DNA of 64,000 bases from Flavihumibacter sp. UBA7668 (GTDB taxonomy: Bacteria; Bacteroidota; Bacteroidia; Chitinophagales; Chitinophagaceae), in NCBI RefSeq assembly GCF_002483205.1, contig NZ_DLHM01000001.1:310001-374000 (forward strand). The letters are read 5' to 3'. The notes below the pieces were generated by a model. That model saw only the letters and a list, made by a program, of their open reading frames with translations. It was not told the origin of the DNA and searched no databases. The translations under genes and the position numbers were made by a program. Below are positions 1 to 9,901 of this stretch, in pieces (positions within the stretch are counted from its first letter, which is position 1; each line of letters opens with the position of its first letter).

Positions 1-149
1 CATCCTTCCATGGCTGCACTGAGATGAAATTGCTCTCTAAGAAAATTAATGCCCCCTGAAATTACGGCAGTATCAAATCCAAACAGGAAGCCCCCTAAAC
101 CTGCCGTTAGACAGATAAGAACCAGATAAACAGAGCCGCTCATTTTCAT
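1..149 (-). CDS. Sugar porter family MFS transporter, N-terminal part only
   Basis: Only the first 49 or so residues lie in the window; the gene continues past position 1. The reading starts M-K-M-S-G and includes a first membrane helix followed by GGFLFGFDTAVISGG, the signature of the sugar/H+ symporter family (XylE/GLUT type, inner membrane). The start ATG at 149 overlaps the TGA of the upstream mannosidase gene (ATGA, 146-149), which implies translational coupling and one transcript. A second ATG lies two codons downstream at 143. Position in the operon suggests import of the monosaccharide released by the GH38 enzyme. Family call is firm; the substrate is inferred. Confidence 0.88.
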   Translation of the reverse strand, partial: MKMSGSVYLVLICLTAGLGGFLFGFDTAVISGGINFLREQFHLSAAMEG

Positions 150-3031
150 TTCTGTTGCTTTAAAGGGTAACGTAAACTGTACGTTTGTATGGCTTGTTTA
201 GGGATGCTAAGTGGAAACCCAGAACCTTGTGCCGGCAGCTTTTCAAGTTCTTCCTCAATAAGATTGGTGGTACTAACAGCTTCCGCTTTCCAGGCATGCT
301 GAAACTGAATGTTCAGCGGCTTCTCTTTCATGTTAACAATTCTTAAGATAACATCATCTGTATCGTCAGATTTTTTTACAGCAGTAATTTTTGCAAAAGG
401 ATCTGTTGTTCCGAAGAAGGAGTGAACCTGAGGCAAACGCCCTTTTTTCTGCTGATTAACACCTACCGCATACAAAGGATGATTGCTTTCAAATCCAAAC
501 TGATAACCGTTCTCCCAACCTGGCTCGTGAGATGTTATTGAAAATCTGAAGAGGTGACGACCTTTTTGATAATACCAGGGTCCTTCGCCATGACAGCTTT
601 TCTGTGAGGTAAGTAAAACATATTGCAATACAGGATAGGAAACCGCTTCCCTGGTTGGATCAATCCAGTCAAAAACAGCCAATTGAGATGACATGGTTAA
701 ACCAAATTTAGCAGTTGAGGCGGTTACAAAATTTTGCGATTCGCGTGGATGAATTTCTTCCGGCTTCTGCCAATAGGTTCCACCCCAGGCCCAACCCTGC
801 GGCCGCATCTGCAATTCGGAGTGCTCAACTCTAGCCATGCCCATGGGAATATCGTAGTCAATTGTAGCCTTGGGCGCCAATAGGGGCATTGCAAAGGTCA
901 GTTGTCTGTTCTTTACTCCTTTCCAGTTTAACAAATCAATTTCAATGTCTATTTTTTTGATGGTATTATACACATAAATGCGCTGTATATAATCTACCTC
1001 ATTCATTTTATAGGTTGCTTCGAAAACCGACAGCAGCTCGCCATCCTGTACCAGCTTCCAGTTTACCACGTGATTGCTAAATTTATCGTAATCGCGCATA
1101 TTGGGCGGCGTCAGAATCGTGAACTCTCCGGCATCTAACCCGTCATAACCCAGATCCAATATATCTCCACCAGAAAATTTGGTGTCATTGATCAGTTCCT
1201 GCTTAAGACCCTTGTCGTAAAGGCGTTTAATACCTCCCGAACCGAGTTCAACGATATAAAACGAGTTCTCCTTTTTGTTGGAAAGAACCGGCACAAATTC
1301 TTTTGCAGCACGTTTTGTGGCTTCCATAGACATGGTGGAATATCCAATTGATGGAATTTCCTTAGCATCTATTGCGAGGTATTGTTTACCCTCTTTTTTG
1401 ATAAACTGCGTAGCTACCGTTTTTCCTTCAGCAGTTTTAATTACAGATTCCTGCTGTGCTGAAGAAACGGGGAAATAAGCCAACCCATTCCGTTTCCAGG
1501 ATACGTCGTTAAAAACGGCAACAGATTTATTTGATTTAGTATTGATTTCAGCTGCTATTGAACTTAGTGATTTTTTCAGCTCATTTACCGCCAGATGGTT
1601 TCCGCGTTCGAGGTAAGCCCGAAATATACTGTCAGTAATGTCTCCATTCTTACCACCCCAACCATGATCGGGATAAATAGAATAGTACCAGGCGGAATCA
1701 AATACTTTCTGCGGATACCTACTTAAATCATTACTCAACAGACCATCAATGGTGGCAAATGTTTCGGCTGCAGGCAGATGCACCGCCGACTGTCTTTTTG
1801 CCTGAATGGCTTCGTAGTGTGCAGGGCCGTGTATATAAAGCCAAAGATCCGGACGCTCACCAGAAATGGAATCAAACCTTGCCGAGGGTACATTTACCGT
1901 GCTTAAGAACTCATCAGCGGTACTATATTTTAAAACCGGAATTGCTTTGCCAGACAGTGCTACAATTTTGTTCCAGTCGCGCAGTACCTCTTCATAAAAT
2001 ACGGGTCCGGCTGCATCATTACTCAATACCACGGCGTAATGTGGTGGAATATTCCTACTTCTATAATATTCATTCCAGTTTTGCAGCACCTTATGCAGTT
2101 TGTCCATTGCGGTAGGCGCATCCTCATCAAAATATTTAAAGAACAACACTGCCCAGCCGTAATTACCCGGACTATAAGTAAATATTTTTGAACCATCAGG
2201 GCTATACCAGTTGAAGAATCCTTCTTTAAAGCGACTAATAAACAGATTTTTCACACCAGCCCGTGCAAGTATCTGAGGAAACTGCGGTGTTCGTGCAGGC
2301 ACATCAATATTAAACGCTGTTTCTGCTGCTATTTTACCGCCGAATTCCTTTTTCATCCACTTCTTTCCGAGGTACAATTGTCTAACCAGTTGCTCGCTTG
2401 ATTCGATACCCTCGTAAGGCTGGTTAAATGTTGCTCCCCAACCAAACTGACCAGACTGGTAGTTGCTAATCGCCCTTTTCGCATATGCTGCATCTTCATT
2501 TACCAGTTCAAGCAAATTGAGAGTTTGTTCCATACCAAACTTAAACTCCGGTTGTTTTTCCATAATATCCATGGCGGGTAATATGATCTTATGGATTCTT
2601 TCTTCTCTACAGGAATCTGGCGTATTCATCCAGGCGATATCCTGATGAGAGGAGGAGATGATATGGATAGTGCCTTTACCAAAATAATCCCAATCTGAAG
2701 GTATCATTGGTGTGAAGCGCTCTTCCGCTATAGCTTTTCCCTTTTGCTCAATTTTTATGTTACCCGCATTACCTATTAAGGGCAAGCGAACCAGTAAGCC
2801 GGAATCGGAAATAGTAAATGGAAGCTTTTCGTTGTTATAACTAACTGAGATACCCGCTGTGCTGCCAGCCTGCCGTATTATTGCATTGGCCAGAATTTCC
2901 TCGCCTTCTTTTACATATTTAAACGGTCTGAGATACTCTATGTATCGCTGCTGAGCGATGGTTGCCTCTGTGATAAGCATGCATAACACTACACTTAATA
3001 TCCTGCTTACTGTTCGTTTGTTCACTACCAT
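146..3031 (-). CDS. Secreted GH38-type alpha-mannosidase
   Basis: 961 residues with an N-terminal signal peptide ending near residue 26 (ATIAQ). The GH38 N-terminal catalytic domain is recognised by SSSHQDIAWM (His129 and Asp131, expected zinc ligands) and by NIDVPARTPQFPQILARAG, where Asp243 sits at the usual nucleophile position. The downstream beta-rich half fits the GH38 middle and C-terminal domains. GH38 enzymes remove alpha-linked mannose from glycans. The gene lies 18 bp after susD and overlaps the sugar porter by 4 nt, so it is the hydrolase of this utilisation locus. The mannose linkage is not readable; a related alpha-glycosidase activity is possible. Confidence 0.85.
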   Translation of the reverse strand: MVVNKRTVSRILSVVLCMLITEATIAQQRYIEYLRPFKYVKEGEEILANAIIRQAGSTAGISVSYNNEKLPFTISDSGLLVRLPLIGNAGNIKIEQKGKAIAEERFTPMIPSDWDYFGKGTIHIISSSHQDIAWMNTPDSCREERIHKIILPAMDIMEKQPEFKFGMEQTLNLLELVNEDAAYAKRAISNYQSGQFGWGATFNQPYEGIESSEQLVRQLYLGKKWMKKEFGGKIAAETAFNIDVPARTPQFPQILARAGVKNLFISRFKEGFFNWYSPDGSKIFTYSPGNYGWAVLFFKYFDEDAPTAMDKLHKVLQNWNEYYRSRNIPPHYAVVLSNDAAGPVFYEEVLRDWNKIVALSGKAIPVLKYSTADEFLSTVNVPSARFDSISGERPDLWLYIHGPAHYEAIQAKRQSAVHLPAAETFATIDGLLSNDLSRYPQKVFDSAWYYSIYPDHGWGGKNGDITDSIFRAYLERGNHLAVNELKKSLSSIAAEINTKSNKSVAVFNDVSWKRNGLAYFPVSSAQQESVIKTAEGKTVATQFIKKEGKQYLAIDAKEIPSIGYSTMSMEATKRAAKEFVPVLSNKKENSFYIVELGSGGIKRLYDKGLKQELINDTKFSGGDILDLGYDGLDAGEFTILTPPNMRDYDKFSNHVVNWKLVQDGELLSVFEATYKMNEVDYIQRIYVYNTIKKIDIEIDLLNWKGVKNRQLTFAMPLLAPKATIDYDIPMGMARVEHSELQMRPQGWAWGGTYWQKPEEIHPRESQNFVTASTAKFGLTMSSQLAVFDWIDPTREAVSYPVLQYVLLTSQKSCHGEGPWYYQKGRHLFRFSITSHEPGWENGYQFGFESNHPLYAVGVNQQKKGRLPQVHSFFGTTDPFAKITAVKKSDDTDDVILRIVNMKEKPLNIQFQHAWKAEAVSTTNLIEEELEKLPAQGSGFPLSIPKQAIQTYSLRYPLKQQK

Positions 3032-3049
3032 ATTTTCTGCTTATTACAA

Positions 3050-4540
3050 TTATTTCAATAATGGATTAACCTGTGTTTCAGCCAATGGGATAGGAAACCG
3101 GAGATTTGTGGTGGAAAAAACCGCGCCGCTCGGCAGGGTAAAACCAACAACATCTACAAACGTTTCAGTTGCCGGGTTCCATACTTTACCGGTTCGAACC
3201 ATATCAAACCAGTGTTTTGTTTCGGCACTCAATTCCCAATAGCGCTGTTTCCAAACCTCTTCAGTAAATTGCTGTGAAGACAACCCACTTACCGGAGCAA
3301 GGCCCGCACGAGAGCGGATGGCATTCACTGCGGCATATGCATCCTGATTTGGATTTCCATCGGCAAGGTTTTGTGCTTCGGCAAAAATCAACAAGACTTC
3401 GGCGTACCGGAGCAAAGGAAAATCTTTGCCCGATTGGGGAGCCACATCCAGTTGTGCCGGATCCATAAACTTATAGATGGCCCAAGGAAATTCATAGGTA
3501 TCCCCATCTACTTCAATACTATTAAAATAGAACCCCTGATTAGATTTTCCCCTTAAGTCTGTTGACGCATAGGACTCAATAAAGGCATCACTCGGAGAAA
3601 AACCTCCAAACTGAATATAGTTATTCCGCAGGAAACTTACCTCCTTTGGTAAAAAATAAACAGGATGTGACGCATCATTAATACTCTGTGTATAATTAAT
3701 GCTGAATATATGTTCTGCCTGGTTATCAAAGGAAGGATTATTCAGCTTATTGAACCAGGTACTGTTTCCATCCGTCTGAAAGAGACGAAAGGTTCCGCTA
3801 TTGATTACTTCCTGTGCCTTTTGTTTGGCTAATGCATATTTGTCTGTTTGATTAACCGGCTGACCTGCCATACTCAGATAGGCTTTCGCCATCAGCGTTT
3901 TAACCGCACCTACAGAAACTCTGCCTGAACCGTCTGGCCCTGCTGGCAAACTTGCTGCTTCGGCTTCCTGTAGGGAGGGTATAATTGCCTGCTCATAAAT
4001 ATCCTTAACCGGAGTTTTGGGCAACAACCCATCAGATGGTGTGCTGGTTGGTGTCAATTTCATAGGAACATCACCGAAAATATTAACCAGATTATAGTAG
4101 AAGTAAGCACGTAGAAAATTTGCTTCTCCCAGTAACCGGCTTTTAACAGTATTATCCATGGATATAGCCGGAATATTGGCAATAGCCAGGTTGGCTGCTT
4201 CAATTCCGGTATACGAACTGTTCCACCAACTGGATAAATAAGGACTTGCGGCATTATAGCGCAGATTGTAGAAATCGATGGTGATGGAAGATTGAGATTT
4301 GTTGATATACTGTCCGGATACTATATCCAGCATGGATGCCGCTAAATCATCATAACCGGTTTTATTATAAGGTGTGTAAATAAATGCATAGATCGCATTC
4401 ACTGCAGCTTCCGCATCTTCAGGAGTTGCGTAGTATTGGTTGGTTGTAACCACTGAAAGCGGTTTTTCTTCCAACCATTTGGTACAGGAGCTAAAACTTA
4501 AGGTTCCTGCTATAAAAAGTAATATAGATGACTTTTTCAT
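3050..4540 (-). CDS. SusD/RagB family outer-membrane glycan-binding lipoprotein
   Basis: 496 residues starting with a lipoprotein signal whose lipobox is LSFSSC (Cys19), followed by TKWLEEKPLS, the usual mature start of SusD proteins. Helical repeats such as LLGEANFLRAYFYYNLVNIFGDVPM and the C-terminal LLRYAEVLLIFAEAQN-to-FDMVRTGK region are typical of SusD_N and RagB/SusD domains. SusD caps the SusC barrel on the cell surface and binds oligosaccharide. It begins 10 bp after susC stops and precedes the GH38 gene by 18 bp, so it belongs to the same transcript. Confidence 0.95.
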   Translation of the reverse strand: MKKSSILLFIAGTLSFSSCTKWLEEKPLSVVTTNQYYATPEDAEAAVNAIYAFIYTPYNKTGYDDLAASMLDIVSGQYINKSQSSITIDFYNLRYNAASPYLSSWWNSSYTGIEAANLAIANIPAISMDNTVKSRLLGEANFLRAYFYYNLVNIFGDVPMKLTPTSTPSDGLLPKTPVKDIYEQAIIPSLQEAEAASLPAGPDGSGRVSVGAVKTLMAKAYLSMAGQPVNQTDKYALAKQKAQEVINSGTFRLFQTDGNSTWFNKLNNPSFDNQAEHIFSINYTQSINDASHPVYFLPKEVSFLRNNYIQFGGFSPSDAFIESYASTDLRGKSNQGFYFNSIEVDGDTYEFPWAIYKFMDPAQLDVAPQSGKDFPLLRYAEVLLIFAEAQNLADGNPNQDAYAAVNAIRSRAGLAPVSGLSSQQFTEEVWKQRYWELSAETKHWFDMVRTGKVWNPATETFVDVVGFTLPSGAVFSTTNLRFPIPLAETQVNPLLK

Positions 4541-4550
4541 AATTGCTTAA

Positions 4551-7500
4551 TTAAAGGGTTGCGTTAATACCAATTGTGAAGGTGCGGGGGCGGGGAGTTG
4601 AATAAAATTCAATACCCTGCGCAAAAGAGCCACCAAAAGTGCTAACCTCCGGATCATACCCTCTGAATTTTGTAGCCATGAAAAAATTCTGTACGTTTCC
4701 GTAAACTCTTAATCCTGCCAGACCTAATCCTTTCACTTTCAACTCAGGAAATGAATAGGCCAGATTGATGCTCTTACCTCTGATAAAAGACCCGTCTTCC
4801 ACCCATCGGCTATCCATAAAGAAGGTAAGATCTGTTCCAAATGGATCAGCATTGGCAAGGCGCAGGCTGGGCACCGACGTATTTTGGTTTTGAGGCGTCC
4901 AGGCATCTTTCAAAATTGTTCCGTAGCTATTGGCATAATGTTGCCTGTCTTCCACCGTAAGAGTGGTGATATTCATGATTTCATTGCCCTGCCGAACCTG
5001 AATATCTGCGGTAAGTGACCAGTTTTTATATTGGAAAGAAGTTGAAAACGTAAGCTCATACTTTGGAAACATATTGCCAAGAACCATAGCATCACTATTA
5101 TCGAATCTGCCATCGTCATTTACATCCAGTCGTTTGATATCACCCGGTTTTTTGCCATATCTGGCTGCTTCGTCAACTTCCTTATCACTCCAGGTTCCTG
5201 TTCTCTGGAAGCCCCAGAAGTTTCCAACGGGCTGACCAACCTGAAGTATATTCGTTTGACCCAGAAAATTCGGGCCAGGCAAGATGTCAGAATTTGTTAA
5301 CCCAAGTGCAAGGATTTTATTTCGGTTTGCTGCAAGAATAACAGTATTACTCCAGGTGAAATTCTTGTTGTCAATCACCGTACCACTAAGCGCAAATTCA
5401 AGTCCGCGATTTTGAACACTTCCAATATTAGTTGTAACCGCACTATAACCCGTTACATTGCTGATGGGCACATTTAATAACAGATCAGTCGTTTTTTTGC
5501 TATAATAATCTGCCGTTAATGAAATTCGGTTATTCAGGAGAGAAAGGTCAAAACCGATATCCAGTTGAGCTGTTTGTTCCCAGCGCAAATCGTTGTTGGG
5601 CACTGTACCGGGTCCAATACCATTGACAATCTGACCATTTAGCGTAATACCATAATTTCTTACAGTTCCTAAAGAAGCATAAGGTGAAATTTCTGAATTA
5701 CCCGTTACACCATAGCTTCCCCTAAGTTTAAGAAAAGAAATAAGTGAACTGTTTTCCAGGAATTTTTCCCTGGAAACGATCCAGCCAACTGCACCGGAAG
5801 GGAAAAATGCATATTTATTGTTTCCACCAAATTTGGAAGAGCCATCATACCTGCCGGTGAACGTCAGGAGATATTTATTTTTAAACGCATAATTTAACCG
5901 GCCATAATAAGAATTCAGCTTGAAGTCATAATAATTGGATTGGGGAACTCCACGTACAGAACCTGAAGAAAGGTTATTATATTGAAAATAATCCGTAGAG
6001 AAATTGGTTGCACTTGCTTCAGCGCTTTCTTCAGAGGTCTGCATCCAGGAAGCTCCGGCCACTGCATTCAGACTATGATTTAAACCGAAATTGGTAGTAT
6101 AAGTAAGGTAATTTTCATTTTGCCAATAGATATTTCTGCTTGTACCTACAGATCCAACACCGCGTGTTGGCGCACCCAAATCCAATAAATCCTTACCAAC
6201 ATACAGATTGTTTTTTCGATTAATAACCTGAGCGGCATAGGTAGACCTGAATTCAAGCCCCTTTAACAACTTAATGTTCACAAATGTATTAGCAAGAATC
6301 TGATCGGTATTAAAAATCCATTGCATTTCATTAAGCAACCGAACCGGATTTTCTGCCGCATAAATTCCTGCTTTAAAAGCGGATCCATCTGTATTAAAAC
6401 CATACCCAAAATCATTCAGCGTACTATACCTTCCATCCGGGTACTGAATGGGAAAAATGGGTAACATTTCCAGCATCATGCGCGTAACATTTTCTGCACC
6501 TACCCGGTAATCATCCACCACATTTGCCTTGGTTTGATTGTATCCCAGTTCTCCACCAACAGTAAGCCAGGGACGGATATTAATTTCACTGTTATATCTG
6601 GCTGTAAACTTTTTATAGTATGTATTCTTGATTATACCCTGATCATCCTGATAACCCAGGAACAACCCATTTTTAGATTTCGCAGTACCCTGTGTCATAG
6701 AAACAAAGTGCCTGTGCGATAAAGAGTTTCTTGTTGCAGCATCCTGCCAGTTGGTATTATATTTTGGTGTACCATTAGCATTGAACAGATCAGGATAATC
6801 TGTTGCAAGATCAGGTACCGGACCGCGATCCGGATTATATTCCCAGGCACGTTTGAACCAGTCCACATAACCATTTGCATCCAGCATATCTACTTTCCTG
6901 GCAACCTTGTTTACACTTAAATTACCGTCATACTGGACTTTGAAATCACCATTTTTAGCTTTTTTCGTGGTTACAATAATAACCCCGTTGGCACCTCTGG
7001 ATCCATAAATGGCAGTAGAGGACGCGTCTTTCAGCACATCAATAGCTTCAATGTCTGATGGATTGAGCATCTGAAAATCTGCGCCAACAATTCCGTCAAT
7101 CACAAACAAAGGAGCATTGGATGCAGAGATAGAATTAAACCCGCGCAGGTTCACAGATAACTTTCCTCCCGGGCGACCCGAATTATTGTAAATGTTTAAT
7201 CCCGGTACCTGGCCAGATAAGGCATCCAGCGGGTTGGAGGTAACTCTGTCTGCAAGTTTGGTTGATTTCACAGTTGAAACAGATCCGGTGAGATCGGATT
7301 TTTTCTGCGTACCATATCCAATTACAACAACTTCGCCCAAGGAACTTGCAGCTGTTTCCATTAACACCTTAACAGGCTCATTAGAATTTATACTAATCTC
7401 TTGCGTGCCATAACCAGTCATGCTGATTATTATCACTGCGGCATTTTGGTCAGAAAGCACCAATGAAAAATATCCATTATCATCTGTTAAGGTTGCGTTT

Positions 7501-7691
7501 TGGGTATTTTTTTGTTGTACGGATGCCCCGGTAAGCGGACCCGCTTTATCTCTCACCGTTCCTGTAATTGTTTTGGAGCCAGTTGCCTGCTGGCTAAATC
7601 CGTTGGTTGCTGATAGCAATAGCGCCCAAAGCAGAAAAGTACGGATTAAATAAAGAGCGTTTTTTATCATCCATCTTGTTTGTTTCATCAC
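4551..7691 (-). CDS. SusC/RagA family TonB-linked outer-membrane protein
   Basis: 1046 residues. A signal sequence (to about residue 34, GFSQQ) is followed by a carboxypeptidase-regulatory-like domain (TITGTVRDKAGPLTGASV), a TonB-box-like EVVVIGYGTQKK, a plug domain (SISASNAPLFVIDGIVG, IEAIDVLKDASSTAIYGSRG) and a long beta-barrel ending in PRTFTIGINATL. It imports oligosaccharides using TonB energy together with the SusD encoded next. It is first in the susC-susD-GH38-porter operon and is divergent from the AraC-type gene at 8012, which is the likely regulator. The second ATG (residue 2) is an equally possible start. Confidence 0.95.
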   Translation of the reverse strand: MMKQTRWMIKNALYLIRTFLLWALLLSATNGFSQQATGSKTITGTVRDKAGPLTGASVQQKNTQNATLTDDNGYFSLVLSDQNAAVIIISMTGYGTQEISINSNEPVKVLMETAASSLGEVVVIGYGTQKKSDLTGSVSTVKSTKLADRVTSNPLDALSGQVPGLNIYNNSGRPGGKLSVNLRGFNSISASNAPLFVIDGIVGADFQMLNPSDIEAIDVLKDASSTAIYGSRGANGVIIVTTKKAKNGDFKVQYDGNLSVNKVARKVDMLDANGYVDWFKRAWEYNPDRGPVPDLATDYPDLFNANGTPKYNTNWQDAATRNSLSHRHFVSMTQGTAKSKNGLFLGYQDDQGIIKNTYYKKFTARYNSEINIRPWLTVGGELGYNQTKANVVDDYRVGAENVTRMMLEMLPIFPIQYPDGRYSTLNDFGYGFNTDGSAFKAGIYAAENPVRLLNEMQWIFNTDQILANTFVNIKLLKGLEFRSTYAAQVINRKNNLYVGKDLLDLGAPTRGVGSVGTSRNIYWQNENYLTYTTNFGLNHSLNAVAGASWMQTSEESAEASATNFSTDYFQYNNLSSGSVRGVPQSNYYDFKLNSYYGRLNYAFKNKYLLTFTGRYDGSSKFGGNNKYAFFPSGAVGWIVSREKFLENSSLISFLKLRGSYGVTGNSEISPYASLGTVRNYGITLNGQIVNGIGPGTVPNNDLRWEQTAQLDIGFDLSLLNNRISLTADYYSKKTTDLLLNVPISNVTGYSAVTTNIGSVQNRGLEFALSGTVIDNKNFTWSNTVILAANRNKILALGLTNSDILPGPNFLGQTNILQVGQPVGNFWGFQRTGTWSDKEVDEAARYGKKPGDIKRLDVNDDGRFDNSDAMVLGNMFPKYELTFSTSFQYKNWSLTADIQVRQGNEIMNITTLTVEDRQHYANSYGTILKDAWTPQNQNTSVPSLRLANADPFGTDLTFFMDSRWVEDGSFIRGKSINLAYSFPELKVKGLGLAGLRVYGNVQNFFMATKFRGYDPEVSTFGGSFAQGIEFYSTPRPRTFTIGINATL

Positions 7692-8011
7692 TAAAGAATT
7701 AAAGAAGTTTAAAATATAGACAATACGATTTACCAGAAAGTGCGTACACTTTCATTACCCGGGAGGTATAAAATCAAATTTTTCTACAACTTGAGATGGC
7801 TGATTAGTCTGGAGTCAGACTTTGTAATTTTTTGTACATGGCAGTCGTTTTGTAATGAATAAAAGCAAGGTTCAGTATTTCAAAAGTAGCGTTAATGAAT
7901 TTTATAAACTACAAGCCATTTAACTAGTATTTCAAGTATTTTAATCATTTTTACAATAATTAGCTAGTAAAATGAAAATATCGTACATTTTAAGATTCAA
8001 ATGGTTGCATA
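7692..8011. promoter_or_regulatory. Divergent intergenic region between susC and araC-type gene
   Basis: This 320-bp AT-rich gap separates the minus-strand susC operon from the plus-strand AraC-type regulator. It holds no open gene and must carry both promoters and probably the operator of the regulator. I could not place a convincing TAnnTTTG box by eye, so no exact promoter is called. Confidence 0.5.
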
Positions 8012-8896
8012 ATGAAAGCGAAACTCATTGAACTTGGAACCGAAAAGGCGCCACTATTAATCGTAAAAGAAATCACGGCAAATCATTTCTCAACTCCCTT
8101 CCATTTTCACGATTACTGTGAATTGAATTATGTGAAGAAAAGTTTTGGAAAACGTATTGTTGGAGACTCCATACAACAGTTCAACAGCGGAGATTTAGTT
8201 TTAATGAGCCCAAACCTGCCACATATCTGGTTTAATGATCCAGAGGTGTTCACTAATCCGAGAACAAAAAATGCACAGGCTATCGTTACCTATTTTTCGA
8301 TGGAACGTATTGGGTCTTTAATATCCGACCCCATTACTTTGGCAAAATTTAATAAGCTTTTTAAAGAAGCCGCATGTGGTCTGCAGATTAAAGGAAAAAC
8401 CGGAGAGTGTATCAAAAAAAGGCTGGAACAATTGATGGAGAAAAAAGGATTACAGAAGATCATCGATTTTTTAGTTATAATAGATATCTTACTTCATTCC
8501 AGGGAATACGAACCACTTGCTAATTTAGGATATAGCCATTCATACAATTATAAGGATACGGAACGAATGAATATCGTTTACCAATACATTATGAAAAACT
8601 TTAAGGAAGAAATTACGCTAAGCGACGTATCCCGTGTTGCCAATTTGACGCCACCAGCATTTTGTAATTTTTTCAAAAAACGTACACAGAAATCCTTTAC
8701 ACGTTTTCTAAATGATATCCGCATAGGACATGCCTGCCAATTGCTGAATGATGAATCCTTAAGTATATCAACTGTCTGCTACGAAAGTGGTTATCAGAAT
8801 TTTGCAAATTTTAATAAATTCTTTAAAGATATAACAGGTAAAACGCCTACTCAATATCGGAAAGAATTATTGCTGACGATTGTTTCAACCAGGTGA
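8012..8896 (+). CDS. AraC family transcriptional regulator with cupin sensor domain
   Basis: 294 residues. The first 100 or so form a cupin-like sensing domain (FHFHDYCELNYVKKSFGKRIVGDSI, LMSPNLPHIW), the usual site for a sugar or small ligand. The last 100 form two AraC-type helix-turn-helix units: ITLSDVSRVANLTPPAFCNFFKKR and STVCYESGYQNFANFNKFFKDITGKTPTQYRK, the second matching the AraC family signature. It sits divergent to the susC-susD-GH38 operon, so it most likely controls that operon in response to a released sugar. The ligand and the sign of regulation are unknown. Confidence 0.93.
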   Translation: MKAKLIELGTEKAPLLIVKEITANHFSTPFHFHDYCELNYVKKSFGKRIVGDSIQQFNSGDLVLMSPNLPHIWFNDPEVFTNPRTKNAQAIVTYFSMERIGSLISDPITLAKFNKLFKEAACGLQIKGKTGECIKKRLEQLMEKKGLQKIIDFLVIIDILLHSREYEPLANLGYSHSYNYKDTERMNIVYQYIMKNFKEEITLSDVSRVANLTPPAFCNFFKKRTQKSFTRFLNDIRIGHACQLLNDESLSISTVCYESGYQNFANFNKFFKDITGKTPTQYRKELLLTIVSTR

Positions 8897-9068
8897 TGGC
8901 GTAAAATCAGGCGGGGTCTATTTAATTATCAACCTGATTTTCATCGATCTTTAGCTAACAATTGGTTGAATAGTTGCTGAGTTTGTCCCACTGGTTTTAA
9001 TGCAGCTGCTTATGTAGTATTGCATTGGTTTCAACCCCTGCTGGTGAATTCAGCGTCAGGCATAATTG

Positions 9069-9368
9069 CTATCTTTTAAATTTCAATTTATTAATCATTT
9101 CAGTCGTCAGGCTATCAGCATATACACCATAAGCGTCTATAAGTGTACCCTTTAATCCGTCCTTTGATGAAATTGCGTAAACAATTGAGCTGTCATCCGG
9201 ATTACTGGCCCCCTCAAAACGAAAGAATTTATCAATAATAAAATCAGCAGGATACAATTGCAAGTTCAAAGATTTGCATTCCACGCAATCAGATTTCAAA
9301 TTGAAATCAAGGACATAACCTTCCTTGTTCAAAGTATTTAAAGTATCTGTAACAGTTGTTGTATTCAT
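9069..9368 (-). CDS. Small conserved cytosolic protein of unknown function
   Basis: 99 residues with no signal peptide or membrane segment. It starts TVTDTLNTLNKEGYVLDFNL and contains DFIIDKFFRFEGASNPDDSS and YAISSKDGLKGTLIDAYGVYAD. I recall a short protein family of this layout in many Bacteroidota genomes, sometimes labelled phosphoribosylpyrophosphate synthetase, but no PRPP-binding motif is present and the label should not be copied. Two cysteines (CVEC) in the middle could bind metal. It stands alone between the AraC-type gene and a broken dehydrogenase. Function is unknown. Confidence 0.7.
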   Translation of the reverse strand: MNTTTVTDTLNTLNKEGYVLDFNLKSDCVECKSLNLQLYPADFIIDKFFRFEGASNPDDSSIVYAISSKDGLKGTLIDAYGVYADSLTTEMINKLKFKR

Positions 9369-9546
9369 AAAATTGAGATTCTGAGGTTATTATTAATTCA
9401 ATTTCAAAAGCTTTGCATTACTATTTTAGGATGTATGGACAGGATAACTGCTGTTGTCCTATCCAAATAAGATTTGTTATACAGATGTTTTAGCATTAAA
9501 TGCAGCATTGATGTTTTCTTCGATGATTGTTTTATGAACTGGTTAA

Positions 9547-9850
9547 TTAAAGTGCAGTAAGTCCACCATCAATGATCAATTCACTACCTGTCATAAATGA
9601 CGATTCGTCAGTGGCAAGGAATAAAACTCCATAAGCAATCTCTTCTAATTTTGCACCTCGTCCCATCGGTGTTATTGAAAGTGCGCCTTTTTCAAAATCA
9701 TTTGAACCTTTCATTTCTTTTGTCATGGGAGTTTCAACATAACCCGGATGAACCGAATTGACACGAATATTATCTTTAGCTAATTCCACAGCTGCACCTT
9801 TTGTATAGATCCTTGAACCACCTTATACTTTTTTGATGCATAAATAATAT
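9547..9850 (-). pseudogene. C-terminal remnant of a short-chain dehydrogenase
   Basis: The open frame from 9789 to 9547 encodes only the last 80 residues of an SDR enzyme: MELAKDNIRVNSVHPGYVETP to SFMTGSELIIDGGLTAL. Reading back upstream, the same frame continues through GGSRIYTKGAAV before hitting TAA near 9834. A frame shifted by one base upstream of it reads NIIYASKK, which may be the relic of the YxxxK catalytic motif. The Rossmann nucleotide-binding half is missing altogether. This is a truncated and frameshifted copy; a complete SDR of the same superfamily lies at 11290-12081. It is unlikely to be functional. Confidence 0.8.
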
Positions 9851-9901
9851 TGAATATTGTTAGGCCATCTTTTGAATGTGAATTAAACCCGTCTTCGGTG
9901 A

